Below are positions 25,152 to 38,528 of a stretch of DNA of 63,908 bases, piece by piece. The notes under the pieces are model-generated. The model was not told where the DNA came from, made no database searches, and worked only from the letters and a program-made list of their open reading frames with translations. The stretch is taken from assembly GCA_003693705.1 (NCBI GenBank), contig RBZT01000993.1, forward strand, positions 1 to 63,908. Direction: 5' to 3'. The position numbers were made by a program, and so were the translations under genes. The DNA is from Polymyxa betae (lineage: Eukaryota > Endomyxa > Phytomyxea > Plasmodiophorida > Plasmodiophoridae). How positions within the stretch are numbered: the first letter of the stretch is position 1; every line of letters starts with the position of its first letter.

Positions 25152-26924
25152 ATGGCCACTGCCATGAGCCGATTGGAGACTGCTGTTAGCAACATCGACC
25201 AGGCTGGTTTCTTTATTGGATACGCAGTCTCCGAGCTGGATGCAGCCAAAAACGCCTACGCTGTCGACGAACAGGAAAGCGATATGACCGACGGCAGCGC
25301 TTTTAAGAAGGCCCGACTTGATAGCGATTCAGTGGCTACTACACCGGTTATAGGTGTCGCAAGTGAGGTCTCCGCTGGTATTCCGTCTCTCTCTTCTACT
25401 GCTCATGATAGTAATGGAGGTTCACCAGCTCTAAGCCAGAACCTGGACGACTCGCCATCTATTCAACTACCATGTGATCAGCACGATAAGCAGCCAGATT
25501 TGCTTGAGACTGCCTTCCAGGAGGCTAAGCCCGAGTCTAATGGCGTTGCTATCCAGTCGTATACAGCTATAAACATGCAGGACAAGGATTCGGATGATGT
25601 CGCTCATATCAAAGTTGAACCAGTCATTAATGGAATGGAGTGCAAGACCGATGCTGAACAAACAGTCAGTATTCCGATGCCGCCTACGTTTATCACAAAT
25701 CGGCGCGAGAGGGAAGTTTATGACGCTGAACAGATGCTTCACTTGCATCAAAACATAACTCCTTTAAGGACTTTAGATCAGTTTTCATGTGGCGGTCGAT
25801 TTATTCTCAACGATACTGATCGAGTTACTCGGGTTCGTTTTGAGACCGGCGAAAAAGAGATGAAAGACGTAGGCAGTATCTGCCAGCTGGCTGTCGCTGA
25901 TCTACTTCGAGGTCATACAAAACTGTCGCCGTTGAATCCTAGCCAGGAACGCGGCGATCATGTTGCGCAAGATCTGGCTGGCGATTTCCGTATCAGTATT
26001 CAAGCCTCTGCTAATACGAAACAACCTGACGAAGCTACATTTCTGGATGAAATTAGGCAGCGCTGCTGTGATGTCTTCAACATTCCATCGTTATCGCTTC
26101 GCCGACGTCATCTTCGTATTTACAGTAAAGGTGGATACAGTCGGCTTTCGATGTCGACGCCCCGAGTCCCTCAACGAACAATCGCCACAGTTGTTGTCTG
26201 TCTTCCGAGCCCATTTACAGGTGGCAAACTCGTGGTCTCCCATTTGAAGATCCGCAAATCTTTCTCATTTGCTGAGAGGTCGGCGTCTCGTGATTCAGTG
26301 CAATGGGCAGCGTTCTATTCCGATTGTGAGTACGAAATCAAGAAAATTCGATCTGGGCATCAAGCACTTGTCATATATGATGCTTGTGTTGAAGGCGATG
26401 AGCCAATGCATCGTCGCCAAATATATAAGCAGGTTTTGACTCGTGCTATCCCGACACCTCCTGTGAATGAGGTTTCATCTTTGGTGGAATCTATTTCGAC
26501 ATTCCTTCTTAAAGCGCCTGTACTCGGTCTTTTCACCTGGTATTCATACACATTATCAGCTCTCAACAAGGCGCCTCTTACCCTAAAGGGTCTTGACCGT
26601 TATATTTATGATGCACTCTCTTCTGATTTTCGGATCATTCTGTTGCCAGTTGTGGTACGTTTGCCTTACGAAGATGATTCTTCTCGTAATATTCGAATTG
26701 CTGCGTTTACGCGTGATGATATCGAATATATGGAAGGTGTTGCAGATAAGCCAGCACATGAGGAGCTGGAGTCATTTCAAGGTGTCATTCCTTTCCCCCT
26801 ACGTTCCGACATAGAGACATTCGAATTTTGCTCAAATGATGAAGTCGAAACGACTTACTTCTATAGTGCAATGGTTATTCAATCATTACGTCCAAATGGT
26901 CTCGTTCCAATAGCGGAAGCCTGA
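25152..26924 (+). CDS. Degenerate prolyl 4-hydroxylase-like (2OG-Fe oxygenase fold) protein lacking catalytic residues
   Basis: A single uninterrupted 590-residue frame, unusual beside its intron-rich neighbours. Residues 1-200 are polar and low complexity. Residues about 200-410 match fungal 2OG-Fe(II) dioxygenase domains: LRIYSKGG, TVVVCLPSPFTGGKLVVSH, SVQWAAFYSDCEYEIKKIRSGHQ. The iron and 2OG ligands are gone. Where the family has H-x-D before TPR, this protein has Ser333 and Ser335 (SRLSMSTPR). The distal His of S-D-x-E-H-E is Tyr394, and the Arg of SGHR is Gln404. The C-terminal 190 residues are unassigned. The fold is probably kept without oxygenase activity. I start at ATG 25152; the in-frame sequence before it opens only with TTG. 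Confidence 0.82.
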   Translation: MATAMSRLETAVSNIDQAGFFIGYAVSELDAAKNAYAVDEQESDMTDGSAFKKARLDSDSVATTPVIGVASEVSAGIPSLSSTAHDSNGGSPALSQNLDDSPSIQLPCDQHDKQPDLLETAFQEAKPESNGVAIQSYTAINMQDKDSDDVAHIKVEPVINGMECKTDAEQTVSIPMPPTFITNRREREVYDAEQMLHLHQNITPLRTLDQFSCGGRFILNDTDRVTRVRFETGEKEMKDVGSICQLAVADLLRGHTKLSPLNPSQERGDHVAQDLAGDFRISIQASANTKQPDEATFLDEIRQRCCDVFNIPSLSLRRRHLRIYSKGGYSRLSMSTPRVPQRTIATVVVCLPSPFTGGKLVVSHLKIRKSFSFAERSASRDSVQWAAFYSDCEYEIKKIRSGHQALVIYDACVEGDEPMHRRQIYKQVLTRAIPTPPVNEVSSLVESISTFLLKAPVLGLFTWYSYTLSALNKAPLTLKGLDRYIYDALSSDFRIILLPVVVRLPYEDDSSRNIRIAAFTRDDIEYMEGVADKPAHEELESFQGVIPFPLRSDIETFEFCSNDEVETTYFYSAMVIQSLRPNGLVPIAEA

Positions 26925-27145
26925 CAACCCCCTATCTGAGATGTTGAAGCTAAAGCCAATTCCCTCTCTTTCTACAAACTGGATGTAAGGCTTCGAATGA
27001 TTTTTCAGAAATATATTACTCATACACTATTTCTCAATTTTCTTCTGCCTCTCGTCTGCTCTTTTTCTCTAACTGCTTGTTGATGGTAATCGTTGTATCG
27101 GTTCGATGATAAAACCATCAAATTTCGAATAACAATCAAGAATTA

Positions 27146-28598
27146 TCACTCGAAAGTCAGCACGACTTTCCCTTTCCTTCTACCTTGAAGAGCTCGCTCA
27201 ATGGCAGTTGAGAAATTCGCAAAAGGAACAGGCTCCACGTCGACTTTTAAATGACCTCGCAGTATCATATCCTAACATGATGTAAACAAAATCCATCGTC
27301 AAGTATATACAGCCATTACCGTAAGTCTATATAAAACATTTAACTTCTCCTCATTCGAAGCTATTTGATTGGTCCGGGTTAGCCAGAACCCTTTTAAAGT
27401 GATATCGCTAAAAATGAGCAATCTTGTTGGAACAGCAACAGGCTTTCTAGACATTCCACCGTAAGTAATGAGCATACCACCGTAATCTAGAGATCTCGCT
27501 AGCTAAAATCTATAAATGAATTGTTGCAAGATTGAGAGTTTTCGACTTACATTGGTACAGCTCGTTCCACCAACTGCATTCAGAGCCAAGATAGGTTTAG
27601 GTAACTGCATTAATGTTTTAGTATCATTGTCCCTGACAATATGATCAGCGCCGAGTTGATGAAGATGCTCTTCAATTTCATCAAAATCATCACGATCTCT
27701 ATTATAGAGCATTCACCAAACCGATTACAGTCAGAACAAGCCTCAACCTGATAATGTTGATAGTTTTTATATTCATCAGCTTCGCGATCTGAATGATGCA
27801 AAGCCCAACAGTACTATTAGCAGCATTCTGAATGATTACAGAGCCAGGTTCAAGATTCTGTTTGACACTTTAAAAATTGCTTATGAAATTGTAATTCAGC
27901 TTATTTACCATGAAATCATGCAATAATCGATAGGCTGTGACAGGATTAACTGCTAATGTGGCAGCAGAGTATAATGGCAAACCAGATTGAATAGGAATTA
28001 GCTGATCTGGTTTGGCAAGAGCATGAGTTCTCCATGTCCCTTTTTGAAGGTATCAGAATAACAACTAACTATTATAAACAGGTTATACCAAATCCTGGTT
28101 TAGCAGGAATGACCCAGTCGCCGACTTTGAAACCTGATTCATGACCTTCTGGAAGATATTCAATACGAGCTACACCTTCATTGCCTGGTATAGCCGGTAA
28201 TGAAGGAAGAACAGCATATGCACCTTCTATCTAATTTGATATGAGTGGATCTGCTTCACATCAACCTGTTTTTACCTGATTTATATCAGAAGGGTTGATT
28301 GGAGACGCCAAAAACTTGATCAGTATGTGATCATTGTCTATTTTTGGTTCTGTCGTCTGTACCAACCTACCGAAGGTTGAGTAAATTCCATTTAGGGCAA
28401 TAGATACGACCTGGTGACCCGAACTGGATTACCATGTTCAGAATATAGCACCGAGCCATAAAATCGAGCTTGTCTAAAGGAATCATTGGCAGGTTTCTGG
28501 AAGAGAGATAGATATCGACGTTTCCTGAGAAGCTTACTAATAAAGCAAATGTGATTAACATCGTTAAGAAGAGGATTGAGAGAGGACAATATCAACAT
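27146..28598 (-). CDS. Mitochondrial trans-2-enoyl-ACP/CoA reductase (MECR/ETR1)
   Basis: A zinc-free medium-chain dehydrogenase/reductase, the last enzyme of mitochondrial fatty acid synthesis, which feeds lipoic acid production. The basic, Ser-rich N-terminus ([20 protein letters not shown]) suits a mitochondrial presequence. Family blocks follow: [111 protein letters not shown], and the end [11 protein letters not shown]. The NPSDINQ-EG catalytic region with its Tyr is kept. Introns are about 45 to 70 nt. The 5' exon splice at 28417-28373 was resolved by frame (VTR-LVQ). Confidence 0.9.
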
Positions 28599-30123
28599 TA
28601 TTATGATCTGTAAATATGACTATATATACGAGTAGTGCGTTATAATATCATATCATATTCATCTGGTAGCAATTAGATCATCAAGTCCATCATGTTAAAA
28701 CATGAGCAAACAGGAAATAATGGACATTAATGGTCAACGAAGGAGGTTTAGCAGGTTTTTCATAAAGAAAATCAATTTGTTCTGTAACTGAGGATGATAC
28801 AGGATCTGGCATTATAGCCATAATGAATATCGTATGATACCTGTAGTTTAATACATAGTGAATATTGAAATCACAGAATGTTGTCATACACAACTTGGAC
28901 ATTGCAACGAACACCTCAGTGGTTTTGTCTATCTCCATGTTGGTGTTGATGGATTGCATGATGGCTAGATAGGTACTTCTTCACCTAGAACAATAGTTTC
29001 CTCGAGGTTGAGTAGATCGTCTTCCTTGGAGCTTTAAAAAACAGACCTCCTTTTGTCGCGATCTTTTACTTCAACATCAACATGGAGATTGACAAACAAA
29101 ACCACCGAGGTGTTCGTTGCGATGTCCAAGTTGTTTATGGCAACGTTCTGAGATAAACTTTCCTGCATGAAACATTTCCGAGCTTTTGATGAGCGCAACG
29201 AAGTTGAAGAATTCCATACTGAATGGATTCGAAACAGTTTACTGCAGGGTTATGTTTTACACCATTGGAGAATCTACTGTATCATGTAGAATATGTGAAC
29301 ATTGGTCAATTCCCTGATCAATATTCACGAATTTAGAGCATCACCTTGTCTTGGTTAAACTCTTTTAAAGTCTCTAATGACCCTCATACAGGAAAACTTT
29401 GGCAATCTTGAGTTACCTCAACTGTTTGCATCTACTGCTTTCGTTTATCTGGATGATTGTGAGATTGGTTCTTTGTTACCTCTGTTTGATATTAAGAAGT
29501 TGCCTTGTCAGCTTCTGTTTATGATCTTGAAAACTGCATAAAGCTGTTTGATCAAAGCAAGCAGTTCTATAAAACCAAATAGGTAGATAACCTGTTAGAT
29601 TGTAAAGATTATAATATTGATTGACACAGCAATCAAGTCATATCTCCTATACAAGTTCATTATCATCTATCAATCATTGCCAATGCCCATTTCATCATCC
29701 AGTTCTCTTTATTTGAACTCAATGCATATCATTCCTTAGAGCATGTTAAGCATGACCAGGATTTACCAAGTGCTTGCCTTCGACATACATCTTTCCAGTC
29801 AATAATTGGCAATCCGTTGGGATCTGCTACGTGTGCATGAGATAAGGAGAATATCGGAGTGCTGTAAGCAAAATCTTAATTGGATTTGGCGATTTAGTTG
29901 AATGCCATGATTTATCATGTCGTTTGCAAGCCTAAGACAACAATCTCATCTGAGGCCAATATTGTAATCAACAAAACGACTGAATGGTCTATGGTTTGGG
30001 GTATATAAATCTTAATGCAAAGAGAGGAAGCTGCTACAATCTGCTTTATATGATAATCAGCTATATCCAATTGAGAAATAAAAACAAATTCATATTTGTT
30101 GCAGTATTCTAATAATTTTCATT
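28599..30123. other. Intergenic region with an inverted repeat and gene-like fragments
   Basis: About 1.5 kb without a supported complete gene. It holds an imperfect inverted repeat (28880-28951 and 29071-29144). On the plus strand two stretches read as protein in short frames: near 29187-29300 (RAFDERNEVEEFHTEW) and near 29391-29541 (NLELPQLFASTAFVYLDDCE). They are interrupted by stops and no family is recognised. They may be relics of a decayed gene or exons of one I could not join. Confidence 0.4.
28880..29144. repeat. Imperfect inverted repeat, arms about 72 bp
   Basis: Sequence 28880-28951 (ACAACTTGGACATTGCAACG core) is the imperfect reverse complement of 29071-29144 (CGTTGCGATGTCCAAGTTGT core). 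The spacer is about 120 bases. The arms differ at several positions and by small indels, so the copy is old. It could be an inverted duplication of an exon. Confidence 0.75.
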
Positions 30124-30988
30124 TCATTTAATCAAGGTGATACCAATATTACCTCCAAGTTGGTTGAGACAAGAATAGAACAAATGATCGGTTAGCTGGA
30201 TGCCCACATTTCGGCTGCGTTTCTTTGTCATTTTACGAATATGACCCATTGACATAATCTTTTTCGAATCCTGAAGAGAATATTGTTAAGATTTAGGTTT
30301 ACTTGGACTAATGATGGTTACCTCTCTGAGAATTTCTGTGATAATAGAAGTCAGTGTTTTACCATCAACATTTTTCTAAATTCATAATTAGATTTCCATT
30401 TCAATAATTCCCCCTTATGTGATATCATACATTTGATTCTTGATCATGATCTATGCTACATGATATCTCCCCATCTCTTTCTTCTCTATCCTGATTTAGT
30501 TCCTTAGCATTGTTCATGCTCTTTCGATTTTTCGTTTCTGATTTCTTCTTTTCATTCTGATCAGAAGTCTCGCCATTTTCCCTACATTCGTGATTCTCCC
30601 GTAACAACTCGGCCTTCGATTCAGCGGGAGACTCTATCGAAGATTCCTTCGTCTCGCAGCACGAATTCTTGTGCCGTTTTGTGGCAGATTTCTCAGTAGT
30701 ATTGGTCTGTTGCAAAGTTCTTTTGTTGGCTGGAGATTTGGGTTTCTTTTCTCGATATAAACTCTTTTCGTACTTCTCAGCTTCAGAAATACATGAAGTA
30801 TGTTTAACATAATCATTTCCAAAGAATGTTACTGAGCAATCAATGCAAGAAACTGAATTAGATCCACAATTATGTCTGGCAACCTTTTGCTTTTTCATCG
30901 TCTCCTGATCATGACAATGTTAGATCAAGTTAAGGATATCGGCCTGTCAGAGACTTACATTGCATCCATCACAACAGAAGCTGACCAT
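30124..30988 (-). CDS. LYAR-type nucleolar zinc finger protein
   Basis: Exon 1 (30988-30959) gives MVSFCCDGCN, and after a 54-nt intron exon 2 continues ETMKKQKVARHNCG..SVSCIDCSVTFFGNDYVKHTSCISEAEKYEK. This is the LYAR double C2HC zinc finger. A long Lys/Glu-rich region follows with nuclear-type basic clusters. Two small last exons carry a short helical domain (SIITEILRE, MSMGHIRKMTKKRS, IQLTDHLFYSC) and end at TGA 30124-30126. LYAR proteins are nucleolar and act in rRNA processing and growth control. The C-terminal helix resembles the end of LYAR only loosely. Confidence 0.88.
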
Positions 30989-31445
30989 GATCGATGAGAG
31001 ATATCCTTCAATGTGTAGAAAGGTAGAAATTTCAGATCTGGACAGGTCATGATGACCTTGCGGAGAGGTATTCCGCAAACCTGCACTCGAAATATTCAAC
31101 CAACGGAGATTGTTGTTCTTATCAGTAAAATATACTCCCGTTTGATGATGTTTATAGGCATTTTGTTTCAGAGGTGGTCCTTGATTAGTCATATCTGGAG
31201 CTATGATAAAACTTCTGAACATGTCAGCCAATTGATCGTTTTGATGATATGCTTGCAGCACTGTTTATATAAAGTGATATTGGATAATGCGACATTTGTC
31301 AATTGATAAAGTTCATATAGTAATGAATATTATATTACAGTAATATTGATATGAATGATTATACAAACTACATATACAGTACCATGTACATTCTACGGTG
31401 ACATTTATTAGACAGGCGCATACACACTAATACATTCACATCAAT
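30989..31445. other. Intergenic between divergent genes
   Basis: The shared upstream region of LYAR and mitochondrial L21. The part near 31300-31445 is AT-rich. No frame is supported. Confidence 0.5.
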
Positions 31446-32045
31446 ATGATATCTCTTCGTTCAGTACTACAGATACCCAGCAGATGTCTATCTTGCTCTA
31501 CATCGACTGCTTTCCACAGAAACAAGCCGCCCAAACAAGATCTACCTGTTCGTGCAGATGATGCTATGTTTGTGGTTCCCAAGCGCATCACCAGTGCTTC
31601 TGTTCATATTGTTCATGTTCAACCAGGCGCTCCTGAAGCAGTCAAGTCTAGGTAATTTGAATCTATGCATTGATTAACTGATTTACCAATGCTTAGGTTA
31701 TTTGCTGTATTCTGTATTGGTGGCAAACAGTACAAAGTGACACCGGGTGATATCGTCATGACTCCACATCTAAGACACATTGATATCGGTAATAAGCTTC
31801 GCATCGAAAGTGTTCTTCTAGTTGGAGGTTTGGACTTTTCCATCATCGGCAGGCCTCATGTCGAGAACTCGGCGATATTGGCCTCCGTTCAGGAGCAAAC
31901 TCAAACATCGAAGATCATTGTCTTCAAGAAGAAACGTCGCCAAGGATACCGCCGTACTAGAGGTCATCGTACCGATGTCTCCATAATCAGAATCGACGAT
32001 ATCGAACTTGGTGCACAATCTCCTGTCTCTAATTTTTCTACCTAA
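31446..32045 (+). CDS. Mitochondrial large-subunit ribosomal protein bL21m
   Basis: Two exons separated by an intron from 31652 to about 31697 (GTAATT..TTAG). The N-terminus is a mitochondrial presequence (MISLRSVLQIPSRCLSCSTS). The second exon starts the L21 fold: LFAVFCIGGKQYKVTPGDIV, then KLRIESVLLVGG, IGRPHVENSAILASV, and the basic end IVFKKKRRQGYRRTRGHR, the rRNA-binding signature of L21. The product belongs to the mitochondrial ribosome. The family length and order are complete. Confidence 0.93.
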
Positions 32046-32236
32046 CATATAACAATCGCATCATTGTTTTTCATTCAAATATTCTTCCTGTATTGGTTAT
32101 GAGGAATCAATTCTTTCCTGGTGCTACCCCAATCACTGGAAGTACTGAGTCCTCTCCCTGGCCTATGTATTTCGTATGACTTGTTCGACCTATGGCAGTC
32201 ACATTAGTTTGGTCCATTGCAGATTTGTTTGATAGT

Positions 32237-33841
<1,605 letters not shown>

Positions 33842-34419
33842 CTTCAAAGGCGATCGAGGCCTGCGAAATCCTGTGAGATCAACAATACATGTTGAAATGA
33901 TAGCCCAACTTGGTCAAAGGAAAGCCTCCAATCTGGAATTTTAGAGGCACCATGGTCTTTGACTAAAGTATGAACAGGACGACAGCACAACAAAGCACCG
34001 AACCGGACGAATCAGAGCAAGATTTTCATGTTTTTTAGAGCAATGCAACATGATCTATTGAGGGCGTTGAAGGTGTACTTGGATTTGGTCTCCGAATATC
34101 TAGATCCCGGCCATAGCCTCCTACCGAAAACGGTTGCCTGAAGCACTCCGAACAATTCAGTGTCAATGAAAGCGAAATGCAATGACATTGCGATTATATT
34201 GAGTATGGTATAAACTGATGGTAATGATTATGATGCATATAATGTAACAGAAGACAGGTAGTGAGTATCTATAATACTATAACCTATTAATGTATAAGAC
34301 GAGCTAAGGCGGCGCGGCCTTATCTTTATTGTTCCAATTCCATCCATCTCTGTCTTCATATTGTTATTTCCGCTCGCCAGACCATCATACTAGCTTTCAG
34401 ACGCAACGCCTGATTCAAA
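33842..34419. other. Intergenic between divergent DYRK and ARPC4 genes
   Basis: Shared upstream region. A small GC-rich palindrome (TAAGGCGGCGCGGCCTTA, about 34306-34323) stands about 100 bases before the ARPC4 start and may be a protein-binding site. No frame is supported. Confidence 0.45.
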
Positions 34420-35075
34420 ATGGTATAATATCTTGTAATGTTAACATTTGAAAGTTAATTGTTGCTCAGTCGAAGACTCTGGCGCCGTACCTGACGGCAG
34501 TTCGCCAAACGCTGACCGCCGCTTTATCAATTCGAAATTTCCCATCGCAGAAAATTGAAAGGCATAATAAACCGGAGGTTGAGGCTCGGTTAGTTTCAGG
34601 CTTTGATAGTTTACATATGCAATATTAATCCCCAGTTAGAATGAATCCCGAATTGCTGCTGACACCTGTGGTAATTTCACGAAACGAGCGAGAGCGGACA
34701 TTAATAGAGCCATCGATCAATTCAGTTCGTGTATCGATTGCTATCAAGCAAGCTGATGCCTTGGAAATTGTTTTAGCCGAGAGATTCTCTAGATTTCTAA
34801 TGCAACGCGCTGAAGAATTCCACATCCTTCGTCGTAAAGCAGTAGATGCGACATTCGCTGTCGCTCAAAAAGGTGGAGGCTTTGAACAGAAAAAATACGA
34901 TATCAGCTTCTTGATTACAAACTTCCACACTGAAGATATGTCGAAAGTAAAATTGGTGGACTTTATAATCGAATTCATGAACGAGATCGATAAAGAAATC
35001 AGCGAAATGAAGTTGAACGTCAATAGTCGAGCTCGTGTCGTTGGCGAATTATTCCTACAGCAATTCGTCGCCTAA
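34420..35075 (+). CDS. ARPC4: Arp2/3 complex subunit 4
   Basis: The conserved 20-kDa subunit of the actin-branching Arp2/3 complex. Exon 1 is only the ATG (34420-34422). After a 47-nt intron the frame reads [30 protein letters not shown], then after a second intron [48 protein letters not shown], and [47 protein letters not shown]. Compared with animal ARPC4 there is an insert of roughly 14 residues ([15 protein letters not shown]) after RRKAV; it may be real or an unrecognised intron. The Arp2/3 complex implies branched actin, as in amoeboid or endocytic cells. Confidence 0.95.
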
Positions 35076-35297
35076 TTATTGGTATCCTTTTCTGTATGGG
35101 ATGAAAGTGAATTCATTACTTCGCTGCTGTTAATTTTAAACTAAAATATTACAAGGTTATTTCCTAAGCATGACCTGAAATTGCAAAGCCTCACTTCAAT
35201 TAGGCATAATTGCAATCTTCTGTATAGCTAAAGTAAGAGATAGCACGTATAAATGACAGTTTTATACAAATAGGCAAATACAGTGTAGAAGTGCTGG

Positions 35298-38200
35298 CTA
35301 AACACGTCGTGCTGGTTGTGATTTATTCTTTGGCTGTGGGATATCTGAGCCTCTGCATCTGATGAAGATCTCCCGAACAACAACTACAATAAAGATAGCA
35401 GCAACAATACCAATAACGATTCCGACAATGTAAACAACTGTGTAGTTCGAGGAAGATGTCGATTGCTGTAAGACATCATTGGGGCAATTAGCATCGCGAT
35501 TAACGGCCACAGATCCATCAGATGTACAATACTGGATAGTTCTGATCGATTGTGTATCTAAAGTTTGAAATATGGGCTTTCCACGAATAGTACTGCTTGG
35601 ATCCAAGAAGTCAGAATCGATTCTGCTAATGAGACTCTTTCTTGCTGTACTTGAATCTAAATGAATCCGAGTTGCAACAAACGTCTTGCTTCTGGAGTAA
35701 TCGAATGTCACAGTTAATACCTTGATGGTGCTAACCCCGATATTAAATCCATCACTCAGCTGGGTTTTCAAATCTGTTATGAAAGAACTCTCATTCCAGA
35801 TTCGCGTCAGGGTGAAATTCAGATCTAAATCGTATAACAGGTTCAACGGTGCAGATGAAGATGTAGGATTGAGAGTTGTGCTGGACTGTGATGATGAAGA
35901 TATAGACGATGACGGAGATAGAGTTGGCATGACAGCACTATAAAGATAATCAGATGATAATCGAATATGAAGACAGAGGATCTAACGGGCATAATGGTAG
36001 AGATGAAGGTGAACAAACTGAACATTGTGGTGGCATAAATGGAGCACATTGTAAGCTGGGCCAATGATCAAATTCCCTAACAGCAATAAGGATTTGTAAA
36101 AGAGTTCTGACATGTATAATACATAGTTGTGTTGTATGAACTTAGATTGGCTAATAACAAAGGAGGCATCCAAGTTAGCTTCGATTGTTGGAAATTACTA
36201 TCAAATATTAGATAATGCAATGATAACAAGTTTGTTATTACAGTGAACGTAATGCATGCAGATTTGAGAATGCATTTGCTGAGAACGATATGACTGTATC
36301 TCCAGATATATCACTACAAGATCTGATTAGTTTAACATTCTATTACAGCATATAAACATGATATACAGCTTCTCAATATATGATCCATTATATAGATCTG
36401 TATCTGAGAAACTTTCCCAAATATTTCCTGAAGCAATACTATACAGAACCTAAGTTATGACATTGGTTCAATTCTAAAGCATACCTACATAGATTTAAGG
36501 GAAGGAAGATGAGGATTCAGTAAAGCTTTTGATGGGAACTTTGTAAACTTGTTATTGGAGAAGTCAATTGTAGAGAGATTTAACATATTCTTGAAGCAAT
36601 TGTCGGGAAAATCCCATAATGAATTGTTAGTCAATTTTCTACAAAACATTGTTGGATACTTGGATAGATATTAACAATAAAATAAATCAGGATTTACAGG
36701 ATAGTTAAAGATTGTAATGATAGAAATGATCGATCAGTAAAAGTATTTATGGAATTTGCTGACAGATCTCTTATTTCAGCTAATAAACAATTGAAAGATT
36801 TTGTAATTATTGTACTTACAGTGTGATCAAGGTTGTTAGATTGAATATATTCGAATCTATAGAATGGATTTTATTGAAGCTTAAATCTCTATAATCGATA
36901 TTAGAATATGCATTGAGATTGTTAATAATGTACTTACAGATATTGAAGAGTATCATGTGAATTACTGAATACATTGATATCTAACTGGGATATCTGATTA
37001 TCATGTAAATCACTGCATATTCAATGTTATTATATGTTATAGACGATAAGCAACTACTAACAGGATCTGAATATCAGTATTGATGTATAGTGAAGTAGGG
37101 AGATATTGGAGATTATTATGTGAGAGATAGATAGTATGTAGATGATGTAATTGATCAAATATATGATCAGGTATGGATCTTATCTGATTATTAGATAAAT
37201 CTCTACATATTATATCACTGAATATATAATGAGATCCATATTTACATACAGAATTCTTAAAGATGACAATTGAGATAGTACGAAACTATCGTTAAATCCT
37301 GTTATGGCATTCGAGCTTAAATTTCTGTAAACCAATCAGAATGTGATCGTGTGAATACTAATTGAATTTTACATACAATATATGAATATTTGGATGTATA
37401 GTATTGATAAAAGTATTATTTAATAGACCATATAGACCAGTAGAAGTGAGATCTCTGATATACAATATATTCAATTACAAATATGGATATCAGATATCAA
37501 TCATACATGCAATTAGTGCATTGAATTAATACCAATATGAATATTATAGCACATGAATCATGAATATAACCAGTAATATTCATCAGCAGTTATATTCAAT
37601 TAGGCAAATGATCACAGGTACTACAATATGATCAGTATTAATTGACCTGCACATCATTATTATCTTCTAATTCGACATTATACAGAATATATTTCCAATA
37701 TTTCAATAAATTCGTTGGTATAATATACTTGAATATGATAATTATATGTGTGACATATAATACTCGTCTCATTCCATTCAATAACATTCATGAAGTATAA
37801 ACTGCACAGATATCTCGTTACAACAAATCCGAACACCTTTTTTGATCGTGTATTTTAATATTGTGATATGATTGGGAGATTATTATTATAGTTTAGATGG
37901 AGAGATAACTGTCACATTTGATATTTAACGATATATACGGGGAGCCAGTACGACCCCCAAGAATATCATATCTGACTGCAAATTACTACTCATATTATAC
38001 TTAACAATTGATATCAGACTTTGATATGAACGAGATCATTGATTTAATTGCCAAGAACTCGTATATAATATGTAACTATCATTATTCTGTACATAAATCT
38101 ACTTTATTACAACAATGGATAATATCGCCATGCATTTGTAAACAGTGCATTAAATCGACAGCAGATTCCAACCATTTATTCCTATTGCAAATGCTTTACA

Positions 38201-38528
38201 ATATGCTTGCTGAAGTGTGAGCCTCTATCAGAAGCTGAATGATTATTTGCTTCAATTAAATGATAAAGTATAAGGTAAACTACTAATGGATTTAATGATG
38301 GAAATATTCTACTTACTAATAGTCAGGTCTAGGTCCAGAATCAGATCCCAATTTAAAGAATAAATCTTTATTGATAACGTATTTGCAATCTGGTAAATCC
38401 ATGTACTGCACTTTATTTATGCAGTAAATCCCATCATATTGATCACATTGTTGATATTGACGTTCTCCTACAAATTCATCAAACTGAATCAATCCTGACA
38501 TATTTGTAATTAGTTCGAAACCCATCAC
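35298..38528 (-). CDS. Leucine-rich-repeat single-pass membrane protein, receptor-like
   Basis: A first exon (about 38528-38319) has an LRR-cap-like Cys motif (CDQYDGIYCINK). Many small exons follow, each coding one leucine-rich repeat, for example DLSANSINTFTDRSFLSLQS (36769-36698), DLSFNKIHSIDSNIFNLTTL (about 36900-36830), DLHDNQISQLDINVFSN, IYLSHNNLQYLPTSLYINTD and STIDFSNNKFTKFPSKALLN. At least nine repeats are visible. The last exon (about 35940-35298) holds a Ser/Thr linker, a globular domain (FNIGVSTIKVLTVTFDYSRS) and one membrane span (VVYIVGIVIGIVAAIFIVVV) with a short basic tail. There is no kinase. A signal peptide was not found and may be in an upstream exon. It is likely a cell-surface binding protein. 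Confidence 0.75.
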
